A stretch of DNA of 64,000 nt, taken from DATKXU01 sp035528905. GTDB taxonomy: Bacteria; Armatimonadota; UBA5829; DTJY01. How positions within the stretch are numbered: the stretch's first letter is position 1; the number at the start of each line of letters is the position of its first letter. The stretch lies in the NCBI GenBank assembly GCA_035528905.1, contig DATKXU010000060.1, forward strand, positions 1 to 64,000, given 5' to 3'. The notes under the pieces are model-generated. The model searched no databases and had not been told where the DNA came from. It saw only the letters and a list, made by a program, of their open reading frames with translations. Below are positions 54,311 through 63,912 of this stretch, in pieces. Position numbers and translations under genes: made by a program.

Positions 54311-54946
54311 ATGGCGGAGGAATGCTCAGTCGATGGTTTCCCAGGGACGGTATCGCTACTCGGCAACCCGGAAATCCTGAAACGCCGCAAGATAGGCTTG
54401 ATATGCTCCGTCAAGTGCCCGGGAAGCATCATCCTTCGGACGTACGATCTGATGCAGAGCCTGAGAAATGAGAACGTCGCCGTCGTGAGCGGCTTTCACT
54501 CGCCCATGGAGCGAGAATGTCTGAACATACTGCTGAGAGGGACTTGCGGAATCGTTCTTTGCCCGGCACGAAGCATACCGAAACGCATCCCGTCCGAGTT
54601 CAAGCAGCTCATCGAGGATGGTCGAATGCTGATGCTCTCGCCATTCGATGAGAAACACAAACGACCGACCTCGGACGCATCCGTGCTGAGAAACAAGCTC
54701 GTCGCCGCCCTCGCCGATATGGTATTCGTACCATATGCATCGCCGGGCAGCAAGACAGAGGAATTGTGCAAGGAGATCATTGGCTGGGGTAAGGCGCTGT
54801 ACACGTTTGATAGCGAGTATAATGCTGGTTTGATGGAGATGGGAGCACAAGCCGTGACAACCGTGAGCTTGATCCGCGAGTACCAGCACAACACGTCGTC
54901 GCTGATTAGGCAGAATACCGATGTCGAGGAGATGGAATGCCGCTAG
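54311..54946 (+). CDS. DprA/SMF-like Rossmann protein
   Basis: 211 residues. The DprA/LOG-type core is visible: KIGLICSVKCPGSIILRTYD, VAVVSGFHSPMERECLNIL, GIVLCPARSI, ADMVFVPYASPGSKTEELC. DprA loads RecA on single-stranded DNA; related SLOG proteins bind nucleotides in defence. The N-terminal SAM and C-terminal winged helix of true DprA are missing. It follows an unknown membrane protein, so a nucleotide-sensing role is as likely as DNA processing. Confidence 0.65.
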   Translation: MAEECSVDGFPGTVSLLGNPEILKRRKIGLICSVKCPGSIILRTYDLMQSLRNENVAVVSGFHSPMERECLNILLRGTCGIVLCPARSIPKRIPSEFKQLIEDGRMLMLSPFDEKHKRPTSDASVLRNKLVAALADMVFVPYASPGSKTEELCKEIIGWGKALYTFDSEYNAGLMEMGAQAVTTVSLIREYQHNTSSLIRQNTDVEEMECR

Positions 54947-54986
54947 AGCCAACGCACTGGATGGTATGTGAACAGGAGGATTTGCT

Positions 54987-55589
54987 ATGAAGATCGCAGT
55001 CATCGCCTGGGGTTCTTTGATCTGGTGCCCCGGATCGCTGCAAATCGGTAGTTGGTGGCACAAAGACGGTCCGGAGCTGCCAATTGAGTTTGCGCGCATA
55101 TCTGACGATGGCCGTCTGACGCTGGTTATCTATCCAGAATACCTGAATCCAGATACAAAACATCTCGTGACAACCTACTGGGCAATGAGTTCGTTGAACC
55201 GTTTACAGGATGCTATCGATAATCTGAAGATACGTGAAGGCAATCCGCAATGTCCTGTTCACTATGCTGATCGTGGAGGCAACTTCGACTGCCCAGATCC
55301 GCATATTCGCCAGATCATCGAGGATTGGCTGAAGGCTCACAACAAGCTTGATGCAGCAATCTGGACGGGACTAAAATCAAACTGGGACCGGAAGTCAACG
55401 AGTCCTATCGGTGGTGCAGAAGTAGTCCAGTATCTGCGCTTGCTAAAGTATATCTGTTCCAGTGCTTGCGAGAGAGCAGAGGAATACATAAGGAATACGC
55501 CTGATCAGATAAGAACTCCGTATAGACAAGAAATCGAGACGCAGCTCGGATGGACGGCGCACGTTCTGCCCACCATACTATTTGTGTAA
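54987..55589 (+). CDS. Gamma-glutamylcyclotransferase-like protein
   Basis: 200 residues, AGGAGGATTTGCT upstream. MKIAVIAWGSLIWCPGSLQI matches the YGSL(I/L)W start of the gamma-glutamylcyclotransferase-like (BtrG-type) fold. IEFARISDDGRLTLVIYPE is another common block. Substrate unknown; such proteins are seen in defence-rich regions. The family's catalytic Glu cannot be placed with confidence. Confidence 0.6.
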   Translation: MKIAVIAWGSLIWCPGSLQIGSWWHKDGPELPIEFARISDDGRLTLVIYPEYLNPDTKHLVTTYWAMSSLNRLQDAIDNLKIREGNPQCPVHYADRGGNFDCPDPHIRQIIEDWLKAHNKLDAAIWTGLKSNWDRKSTSPIGGAEVVQYLRLLKYICSSACERAEEYIRNTPDQIRTPYRQEIETQLGWTAHVLPTILFV

Positions 55590-55621
55590 CTGGAACAACT
55601 GCATGAAATGGTGGATACGTC

Positions 55622-55894
55622 GTGGGTGACCTATACCTGCTTGGCGTCATGAATTCGCAGCCAGCGTTTGCGTACTTGCGTTATGCCTGCACAATTCTGG
55701 GCGACCAGGATCGTCGGGGAAGAGTGGTTCTTCGCCCGGTTTACTTCGAGAAGCTCCCCATCCCGGATGCCTCCGAGGCAGATCGGGCGGCGATCTCCGC
55801 CCTCGTGCAGAAATGTCTGGATGCAAAGGGCGTCGGCTGCGAAGCATGGGAAAGGGAAATAGACGCCCGCGTGGCCGCGCTGTATGGGCTGTGA
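55622..55894 (+). pseudogene. Methyltransferase/specificity C-terminal fragment, scar (2)
   Basis: 90 codons beginning at GTG: YLLGVMNSQPAFAYLRY, RPVYFEKLPIPDASEADRAA, EREIDARVAALYGL. This is the end of a type IIG/BREX-like methyltransferase (TaqI-C-type recognition domain and terminal helix). Upstream parts are missing. It is not the same methyltransferase as 48455. Pseudogene; possibly still translated. Confidence 0.75.
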
Positions 55895-56028
55895 AACGAC
55901 ATGGAAGAAGGCCGAGCCGAGATAGACAGGGTTAATCGAAGGCCACGGCGGCTGGCCGCTGCCCGGCAGCGTGCCGGATGAGGTTCTGTAGCGCATTACG
56001 ACAGCCTAGAGTACACGGAGACGAGCGC

Positions 56029-56619
56029 ATGAAGGACAAGTGGTATGGAGACAATGGGGACTTGGTGAAATGGTCGGCGCTACTCCACTTGGCAGACCGA
56101 TACGGGGCCGCGAGGGTTCTGCAGATCGCGTACTACAGGCCGAGTTCGTGGGGTCGTATCAAGGTCGGCGATGATGAAGCCGTGATCAGGCCAGAGGTGT
56201 TGGCACACTTCAAGGATGTCCGGAGCGCCGGAGCCATTCGCTCGCGAGCCAAGATCGCGGTGTTTGATGCACCGTTCATAGATCGCCATGCGTACCTTGC
56301 CTCAGTACTGCAGTTCATCGCGGATTCCCCAAAGGAGAGATGCGTGGTCTTCCTTGATCCGGACACAGGACTCCCGCCAGGGACCTGCAAACCTGAGCAT
56401 GTGTTGGAGAGCGAAGTTGGAGCCATATGGGGCAGCCTCAAGCACGGAGATGTGCTAGCCTTCTACCAGCACCAGACCAATCGGAACGGCCAGCCGTGGA
56501 TAGAGCCCAAGAGACAGCAGTTGGCCCGAGCGATTGGGGTACGTGAGGATCAGGTGAGTGTTGCATCCGGACTCAAGATTGCCGGCGATGTAGTGATATT
56601 CTTCTGCCAGAGACTCTGA
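56029..56619 (+). CDS. Unknown protein with DPDTGL motif
   Basis: 196 residues from ATG 56029. MKDKWYGDNGDLVKWSALLH and RCVVFLDPDTGLPP suggest a Rossmann-like fold; DPDTGL occurs in several uncharacterised defence-island proteins. No metal or ATP motif is obvious. It is enclosed between two methyltransferase 3' scars (55622-55894 and 56649-56693), as if carried as a cassette. Confidence 0.55.
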   Translation: MKDKWYGDNGDLVKWSALLHLADRYGAARVLQIAYYRPSSWGRIKVGDDEAVIRPEVLAHFKDVRSAGAIRSRAKIAVFDAPFIDRHAYLASVLQFIADSPKERCVVFLDPDTGLPPGTCKPEHVLESEVGAIWGSLKHGDVLAFYQHQTNRNGQPWIEPKRQQLARAIGVREDQVSVASGLKIAGDVVIFFCQRL

Positions 56620-56648
56620 ACGGTGGTCGGCGGTCCGTCGGCAGCGCG

Positions 56649-56693
56649 GAATCGGAACGCGAGATAGACGCCCGCGTAGCGGGGCTGTATTGA
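56649..56693 (+). pseudogene. Methyltransferase 3' scar (3)
   Basis: Encodes ESEREIDARVAGLY and a stop, nearly the same ending as EREIDARVAALYGL at 55855-55894. Sequence GAGATAGACGCCCGCGTAGC is shared almost exactly. Only the last 14 codons remain. Confidence 0.65.
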
Positions 56694-56706
56694 GAGGAGG
56701 ACAATC

Positions 56707-57294
56707 GTGGCCAGATCAGACATGACGGCGGTAGGAGCGGCATTTGAGATGCTGCTTGAGGAGATTGAGGGAGTCATCGAAGACGTGAACCATCAGGGAG
56801 CGGTGGCATTTGAGCATGGCAAGCATGCTGATGCAGAGAAGGTACTTGACCAGGCGAAGACATTGACCGGTCTACGGCAGAAGCTCCTGTCCTTCCGCAA
56901 GGAATGGGACTCCCTGTACTCCCAACAAACGGAAGAGGTAAAGGAGAAGGTTGCCCGGAAGAACTTGGGCAAGGTCAAGCGGGGCACTAGAACTCGTGAG
57001 GAAGCCTATTACGTCCCGATCCTGCGTGCCCTGAGTGAGATGGGCGGCAGTGGGCGAATCGGGGACGTGCTGGATAGGGTTCACGTGCTCATGAAGGGAA
57101 TCCTCAAACCTGTTGACCATGAGCCTCTTCGCTCGTATCCCAAAACGATCAGATGGCGGAATGCCGCTCAATGGGCTAGGAACTCGATGGTGAATGAGGG
57201 TCTGATGGTAAAGGGGTCGCCTTATGGCATTTGGGAGATCAGCGACCAAGGGCGGGAATGGCTGAAGAAGAATGGTGGGAATGTGGGCAGGTGA
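56707..57294 (+). CDS. Mrr-N-like winged-helix protein with N-terminal coiled coil
   Basis: 195 residues. The N-terminal 95 are helical/coiled-coil. The C-terminal 100 match the winged helix of the Mrr restriction proteins (TREEAYYVPILRALSEMGGS, IRWRNAAQWARNSMVNEGLM, GIWEISDQGREWL). The Mrr catalytic PD-(D/E)xK domain is absent. It precedes the clamp-like gene by three bases, so they are co-translated. Probably a DNA-binding part of a split system. Confidence 0.7.
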   Translation: MARSDMTAVGAAFEMLLEEIEGVIEDVNHQGAVAFEHGKHADAEKVLDQAKTLTGLRQKLLSFRKEWDSLYSQQTEEVKEKVARKNLGKVKRGTRTREEAYYVPILRALSEMGGSGRIGDVLDRVHVLMKGILKPVDHEPLRSYPKTIRWRNAAQWARNSMVNEGLMVKGSPYGIWEISDQGREWLKKNGGNVGR

Positions 57295-57297
57295 CCT

Positions 57298-57627
57298 ATG
57301 GTAAGCACTGACAGATACCACCTCGAAGTTGACAAGAAGGAGTTGACGAATGCCCTGCGCCAGATCACGAAGTTCAAAAAGCGCAAGGGTAAAGGCGAGA
57401 TGCTGATGCTCTCCTTCGAGCATGGTGTGCTGAGGTTCAGCATGGCCAATGCTTCGGTGGGCATTGACGCGGTTGGTGCCTGGCCTGCGGATGTCTTTGT
57501 GCCCGCGGCTTCAATCTATGGACTGGCGCGTGTGCCATTAAGTGAGGAAAAAGTTGAGATTGTCGTAGAGGGCGATTGGCTGAAGATCGGATCATCTGCG
57601 ATGCGAGTTGAATGGCAAGCACACTAA
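57298..57627 (+). CDS. Single-domain sliding-clamp-like protein
   Basis: 109 residues. The fold pattern (LEVDKKELTNALRQITKF, MLMLSFEHGVLRFSMANASV, KVEIVVEGDWLKIGSSAMRV) resembles one domain of DNA polymerase III beta or PCNA. A true clamp subunit has two or three such domains, so it would have to oligomerise. It directly follows the Mrr-N-like gene. Functional role unknown; assignment tentative. Confidence 0.5.
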   Translation: MVSTDRYHLEVDKKELTNALRQITKFKKRKGKGEMLMLSFEHGVLRFSMANASVGIDAVGAWPADVFVPAASIYGLARVPLSEEKVEIVVEGDWLKIGSSAMRVEWQAH

Positions 57628-57649
57628 CGATAAGGCAGGAGGTTTGAAT

Positions 57650-57754
57650 ATGGCCCGGCAGTATTCACCGAAGAGTCTCCTCATGAAAGCCCCAACAACT
57701 TATCCAAACGCCGAGCAGTCATGTCACGACCTCGATGCCCAGGCTGAAAGTTAG
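57650..57754 (+). CDS. Very short frame, likely truncated gene
   Basis: 34 codons from ATG 57650, with a strong ribosome-binding site (AGGCAGGAGGTTTGAAT). MARQYSPKSLLMKAP...SCHDLDAQAES. MARQYSPKSLLR-type starts occur in larger island proteins, so this is probably a truncated remnant. No domain. Confidence 0.35.
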   Translation: MARQYSPKSLLMKAPTTYPNAEQSCHDLDAQAES

Positions 57755-57810
57755 TCAGTAGTCTACGGCTGAAGCGGCGACCATCGTGCAAGATACAAGA
57801 AGAGGAACAA

Positions 57811-59172
57811 GTGCACACTAATCTGGAAGAATGGACGCGGGAGTATCAAAACCATGCCAAACTGCATCCATGGTTCTTTGTAGTTCAATCAGAGGAATAC
57901 AAAGCTGGCGAGGGAGTTCGAGTGTTAGCCTATCCAGATGTACAAGAATGGATCAGACTTGGCACACTCGTAGAGCCGGTAAACGAAGATGATATCTATA
58001 TTCCCTTGGCCGTAGTGGACGAGATCCTAACCAAGAAGAACGCCGCCGAGCTTACAGCAGCTCTTAAGGTCATCCAGCAGACGCAGGCCCTATCTTTCAA
58101 CGAGGGCTTGCTCATGATCATACATGTGCTCTTCTGGCTTGCTGACTGGGATCACCATAGGATGGGGGAAACATCTCTGTTCTCAGGACGGAGGTTTAGA
58201 GACTTCCCGGACGAACTTCGCCGAGATGATTCGAAACTGATGAGCATCATCCTTGACCATACGCTCACCACCATACACAAGTTGCTCTTGCTTTGGCGGA
58301 AGAAACAAGGGCATCTGATACGAGGTTTCTTGAGACCAAAGGAAGAAAAGCCGGGCTTACCGAGCTACAAGTATTTCCCGCCCCATTGGTTGAGTCTTGA
58401 GGATCTGCGTCAACTTGATGGACCTGACAGCATGCCGCCGAAGGTGCCAGTACTGATAGATGCGGACCTCGCGCCATTTCTGCCAAACATGGTACAAGTC
58501 ATCAAGCTTCAGGGCTCATACCGCCAACCAATGCAACCGACGCTGGATGCTAAGGATAGGCCCATAGGACAGAGATTCAAGAAAGACGGGCAGCGGTGGT
58601 CGGTGGTTTACGACAGCAAGCACATAAGCCTCAACCATTCGGACGGAGCCACATACATCGCTTATCTACTGGAGCATCCCGACGAGCCCTTCCATGCGCG
58701 GGTGCTGTACGAGATTGCTCATCCGCCGAGTCGCGACCTCGAAGTAGCCCGATACTCTGATTTGAGAGCCGAGGAACGCATGGACCCACTGCTGGACGAT
58801 GAACGCAGCCCCACCGACAAGCTGGACGACTGCGAACTGTATAAGACTTATATCGAGGGGATTCGCGATACGCAGAGCAAGCTTGATCAGGCACTTAACC
58901 GTAAGGACTTCCACGAGGCTGAAGAGTTGCAGGCGCAAGTAAATAAGTTGAAAGGCGTGTTCTCTGCCGAGTTCGGTCTTGATCGCCAACTGAGGAAGAA
59001 GGATGATCCGAACAAGCAGGCTTACGACAAAGTAAGCAAGGCCATTAACGCAGTAAGGAAAGTCATCAAGGAACACCATCCCGCCCTCGCAACTCACCTC
59101 AAGAACTCGCTGCACTACGACACCTACACCTACTGCTATTCCCCGGATTGTCCAATCACCTGGGAAACGTAA
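57811..59172 (+). CDS. Winged-helix signal-output-type protein, no ATPase
   Basis: 453 residues from GTG 57811 (AAGAGGAACAA upstream). Residues 1-260 are unassigned. The region 265-453 (HISLNHSDGATYIAYLLEHP, ELYKTYIEGIRDTQSKLDQA, YDKVSKAINAVRKVIKEHHP, ALATHLKNSLHYDTYTYCY) matches the C-terminal winged-helix plus helical output module usually attached to large ATPase or cyclase regulators. Here the ATPase/sensor part is replaced by an unknown N-terminal domain. It could be the transcriptional output of a sensor split across genes. Confidence 0.6.
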   Translation: MHTNLEEWTREYQNHAKLHPWFFVVQSEEYKAGEGVRVLAYPDVQEWIRLGTLVEPVNEDDIYIPLAVVDEILTKKNAAELTAALKVIQQTQALSFNEGLLMIIHVLFWLADWDHHRMGETSLFSGRRFRDFPDELRRDDSKLMSIILDHTLTTIHKLLLLWRKKQGHLIRGFLRPKEEKPGLPSYKYFPPHWLSLEDLRQLDGPDSMPPKVPVLIDADLAPFLPNMVQVIKLQGSYRQPMQPTLDAKDRPIGQRFKKDGQRWSVVYDSKHISLNHSDGATYIAYLLEHPDEPFHARVLYEIAHPPSRDLEVARYSDLRAEERMDPLLDDERSPTDKLDDCELYKTYIEGIRDTQSKLDQALNRKDFHEAEELQAQVNKLKGVFSAEFGLDRQLRKKDDPNKQAYDKVSKAINAVRKVIKEHHPALATHLKNSLHYDTYTYCYSPDCPITWET

Positions 59173-59452
59173 GAAGGTCCCAAATCTTTTTCCTGACGAA
59201 GCCAGATTTCGCCATGGCGAAGCCCGATTTCGTGCTTAGGGTATTGAGGACAGCTCAATACCGGCCCGGCGGGTGGTCGCCAATATGACCTCCTCCGAGT
59301 TTTCGGAGGGTTGAAGCCCTGAGAGAGCCTTGCCGGGCCAGCCTCTCGGGGCTTTTGCTATTACCGTGCGACAGGCAGGGCAGGGATTCGGAGTGGCGGC
59401 AGGCGGACAGCGAAAGAGACTGAATTTCAGGCGAACGGCGTCAGCGGAGCCG
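59173..59452 (+). other. Intergenic with hairpins and a direct repeat
   Basis: Holds a 15-bp direct repeat (CGAAGCCAGATTTCG 59197-59211; CGAAGCCCGATTTCG 59218-59232), a perfect stem GTATTGAG/CTCAATAC (59241-59261), a stem CCTCCGA/TCGGAGG (59292-59309) and the terminator-like hairpin at 59315-59357. No gene seen. Confidence 0.6.
59315..59357 (+). terminator. Hairpin followed by T-run
   Basis: AGCCCTGAGAG (59315-59325) pairs with CTCTCGGGGCT (59343-59353) with one G-T pair, 17-base loop, then TTTT. Likely terminates transcription from the 57811 gene before the replication genes. Confidence 0.5.
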
Positions 59453-59590
59453 ATGTCGGCTTGCGATATGCAGGCGGCGGAAGCGATTCTGGCCAAGCTG
59501 GTTGCTCGCGCATATGCCGCCGATCACCCCGAACTTTTCGGCCCGCACCTCGCCCGCATGATTGGAGGCCCGGCGAATGAAGAACGATGA
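59453..59590 (+). CDS. Short protein upstream of the primase-helicase
   Basis: 45 residues from ATG 59453 (AGCGGAGCC upstream): MSACDMQAAEAILAKLVARA, AYAADHPELFGPHLARMIGG. One amphipathic helix. The stop overlaps the primase-helicase start region (59577-59590), so it may couple their translation. Family unknown. Confidence 0.45.
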   Translation: MSACDMQAAEAILAKLVARAYAADHPELFGPHLARMIGGPANEER

Positions 59591-61349
59591 GCAAGTATTG
59601 TTGCCCCAGCATCAACGCCTGATAGATGAATCAGGTGTATCTAAGGAGGTAGCAAACACCAGAGGATACCGGTCCGTGACTGACAAAGGCGAGGTTCGGC
59701 GGCTTGGATTTGCCGACCGGCAGTGCCGTGTTCCTGCCCTGGTGATACCGGTTTGGGGAGTTGATGGGAAGATCCGCAGCCATCAGATAAGGCCCGACAG
59801 CCCAAGGAAGGATGGCAAAGGCAAGGAAGTGAAGTATGAAACCCCTGCCAAGAGTCGAATGGCTCTCGATGTCCATCTTTCAATTCGCAAGAAGATTGGA
59901 AATCCAAAGATACCGCTTTTCATAACGGAGGGAGTTCGGAAGGCAGACGCTGCCATAAGCCGAGGATTGTGCTGCATAGCCCTTCTCGGAGTCTGGAACT
60001 GGCGAGGAACCAATGCGGATGGTGGGAAGGTTGCTCTTCCTGATTGGGAAGCGATAGCACTTGAGGGCAGGCTCATCTTCATCGCCTTTGATAGCGATGT
60101 AATGCGAAAGCCTGAAGTGCAGAAAGCTACGATGAGGCTGAAAGCCTTCCTGGAATATCGAGGCGCGAAGGTACAACTAATCCATCTGCCTCCAGGAGAA
60201 GGTGGGGCGAAGAACGGGCTGGATGATTATCTAGCAGCAGGGCATTCCGTCGAGGAGTTGCTTGCGCTGGTTTCAGAAGTAACCGAACATGGGCCGTCAG
60301 AGCAGCTTCCCGAGGACCTACGGGAGGAGTTCAAACCGCTCGTAGTCCTTACTCATAGTGAGCTTGTTCAGGGCGAGCTCCCAGATGTCTCCTGGACAGT
60401 CCTGAATCTTGTTCCCACAGGGGGCATATCCATGATCAGCGGCGACTCGGGAGTCGGCAAGTCATGGCTAATGTTGCACCTAGCGCAGTGCGTAGCCTCA
60501 GGCATGGCGTTCCTGGGAACATTCCCAGTGACTCCGTGCGGAGTCTTGGTGCTTGATGCTGAGACGGGGCCAAGTCTCCTTGAGCGGCGCGTCAAGAAGT
60601 TGTTTAGCGGCCTTCAAGCGGAGAACTCGGATAATGAGATGCCTGCCGACTTGCCGGTCAGCATTATGCCTACGGCGATGAGGTTCAAGCCTGAGACCGT
60701 GAACCAATTCGCGGATTATCTAAAGCGCGAAGGCATCGCTCTAGTGATCGCGGACCCGCTAATCAACTACTGCGGAATGGAGGAAAACTCAGCCGAGGGC
60801 ATGGCAGCTTTCTTTGAGATCATCCGCTCGATAACGCAAGAAGCCGGTTGCACGTTTATCTTCACGCATCATTCAAGGAAGGAAAGCCGTCTGGCTTCCA
60901 ACGCCCCAGGCCAAATGCTGCGAGGATCTTCCGCAATTCGGGCTATCCTGGACAGCCACCTTTTCATTCGTAAGCTCAAAGGCGGACGACTGCTAGTTGA
61001 GCATGACAAGTGCCGATGTGCCGAACCTATAGCGCCATTCATTATCGCCGTAGAGGACACTGATACGCAGACAACGGTCTGCCGCTATATAGGCGAAGCG
61101 GAGGAGAACTGTGAGAAAGCGGCCCTGGCGCAAGACTGCGTTCTGCGAACCCTCGCCGATGGAGGAGGCGCGATGGCCCGGAAGGGTATCATCGAGCAGG
61201 GGAAAGCCGACGGCGTATCTGAGAGGACAGTGACTGATGCCCTTGCCCGGCTGCTAAGAGCCGGAGAAATCACAAAGCGGCGGGCCGGAAACAGCATAGT
61301 CTATGAGCTTGCTAAGATTAATGACCAGCTTTTCGAGCAGGGCGAATGA
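59577..61349 (+). CDS. Primase-helicase of a mobile element (Toprim-like DUF3854 plus RepA-type AAA ATPase)
   Basis: 590 residues from ATG 59577 (GGAGG eight bases upstream; TTG 59562 is possible). The N-terminal half carries a DUF3854/Toprim-like region (LFITEGVRKADAAISRGLC, LIFIAFDSDVMRKPEVQKA, GLDDYLAAG). The C-terminal half is a RepA-type hexameric helicase ATPase with Walker A GDSGVGKS (289-296), VLVLDAETG and FIFTHHSRKE, followed by a winged-helix-like end (RKGIIEQGKADGVSERTVTD). Enzymes like this replicate plasmids, integrative elements and satellites. It sits next to iteron-like repeats. Confidence 0.85.
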   Translation: MKNDEQVLLPQHQRLIDESGVSKEVANTRGYRSVTDKGEVRRLGFADRQCRVPALVIPVWGVDGKIRSHQIRPDSPRKDGKGKEVKYETPAKSRMALDVHLSIRKKIGNPKIPLFITEGVRKADAAISRGLCCIALLGVWNWRGTNADGGKVALPDWEAIALEGRLIFIAFDSDVMRKPEVQKATMRLKAFLEYRGAKVQLIHLPPGEGGAKNGLDDYLAAGHSVEELLALVSEVTEHGPSEQLPEDLREEFKPLVVLTHSELVQGELPDVSWTVLNLVPTGGISMISGDSGVGKSWLMLHLAQCVASGMAFLGTFPVTPCGVLVLDAETGPSLLERRVKKLFSGLQAENSDNEMPADLPVSIMPTAMRFKPETVNQFADYLKREGIALVIADPLINYCGMEENSAEGMAAFFEIIRSITQEAGCTFIFTHHSRKESRLASNAPGQMLRGSSAIRAILDSHLFIRKLKGGRLLVEHDKCRCAEPIAPFIIAVEDTDTQTTVCRYIGEAEENCEKAALAQDCVLRTLADGGGAMARKGIIEQGKADGVSERTVTDALARLLRAGEITKRRAGNSIVYELAKINDQLFEQGE

Positions 61350-61365
61350 CCAGCTTACAGAGAGG

Positions 61366-61513
61366 TTCGGCAGAGGTTAGGCAGAAGGCATTGCCGAACC
61401 CTGGGCTGCCACGATAAGTTCGGCAAAAGATTCGGCAGTTATATAAGTATTGCCGCGTTGCCTAACCTCTTTTTGGGTAGTCTGGGGAGCGCAGGTTCAG
61501 CAATAGTTCAGCA
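61366..61513. repeat. Iteron-like 7-mers and an inverted repeat
   Basis: TTCGGCA at 61366, 61419 and 61431, its complement at 61392, TTAGGCA at 61377 and TTCAGCA at 61496 and 61507. In addition GAGGTTAGGCA (61373-61383) pairs with TGCCTAACCTC (61459-61469). Clustered short repeats beside a replication gene are typical of plasmid or integrative-element origins. Confidence 0.6.
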
Positions 61514-61825
61514 AACATGGTGGCAGTCCGCAGCCGCCGGAATTGTGGCGGCGGCGGCCCGGACATACCCATAACCTTGCGGGCACTCTGCCTAAAGGCA
61601 AAGGCAGGGCAATGATAGCAAGGCATGCCATGGTCTGGATGGAAGGATACGTCATGGCGGACAAGGTTCTGGCAACTAAGGTGTTAGGAATGTTAAGGGT
61701 CTCGTGGTGGGCGCGCTAAACAAAGGAAATTACATGGTACTGGCCTAGAATGGGGGCAGGTTTGGTGGAAAACTCGCTTCGCAAGCGCTAGGGCAGAGTG
61801 AGACAGCGAATGAGAAAAAAGGGTA

Positions 61826-61854
61826 TTGACAGAATAGCACTATGGTGCTACCAT
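61826..61854 (+). promoter_or_regulatory. Promoter with built-in palindromic operator (RHH-recombinase operon)
   Basis: TTGACA (61826-61831), 17-bp spacer, TACCAT (61849-61854). The spacer holds TAGCAC-TATG-GTGCTA (61835-61850), a perfect dyad. A ribbon-helix-helix protein encoded just downstream would bind here and block RNA polymerase. Confidence 0.7.
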
Positions 61855-61873
61855 ACTCAAGGAGGTAGCGATC

Positions 61874-62022
61874 ATGGTACGATACACTATCAGAATGCCG
61901 GATAAGCTTCATGAGAAGATCCGACGGCTCGCATATCAGGAGCGCAGAAGTCAACACGAAATCATGCTTGAGGTCCTAGAAAAGGCCTTGGCCAAGGTGG
62001 AAGTCCCGGAAGAGGCAAACAG

Positions 62023-62026
<4 letters not shown>
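61874..62026 (+). CDS. Small ribbon-helix-helix (Arc/MetJ-like) regulator
   Basis: 50 residues: MVRYTIRMPDKLHEKIRRLA, YQERRSQHEIMLEVLEKALA, KVEVPEEANR. The alternating strand RYTIRMP and two helices give the RHH fold; it would act as a dimer on the dyad in its own promoter. AAGGAGGTAGCG precedes the ATG. Its stop overlaps the recombinase start (ATGA at 62023-62026), so the regulator and integrase are translated together. Confidence 0.8.
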
Positions 62027-63758
<1,732 letters not shown>

Positions 63759-63854
63759 GTCGAGACTGATTATACCACGTGAAAACGCGTTTGTAAAGCT
63801 TTCGAACTGCAGAAGTTCTCTGGCGAGTGGATTCGACCGGCGATGCGGCAAATA

Positions 63855-63881
63855 GGGCGGTCTCCGGGACGGAGACCGCCC
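63855..63881. terminator. Strong hairpin, likely bidirectional terminator
   Basis: GGGCGGTCTCC (63855-63865), five-base loop, GGAGACCGCCC (63871-63881), then TCTCGGTTT on the plus strand. It separates the tRNA gene from the minus-strand gene entering from the right. Confidence 0.65.
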
Positions 63882-63912
63882 TCTCGGTTTCCGACGTACA
63901 CGGCTGGCAGCC

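Larger units (their letters stand above)
61350..61873. other. Noncoding region, putative replication origin
   Basis: 524 bases without a gene between the primase-helicase and the RHH gene. Contains the short repeats listed next, a long AT-richer tract and the promoter at 61826. Confidence 0.6.

Noticed and set aside
57298..57627. Functional beta clamp (dnaN)
   Set aside because: Only about one clamp domain is present (109 residues vs about 370), so it is called clamp-like only.
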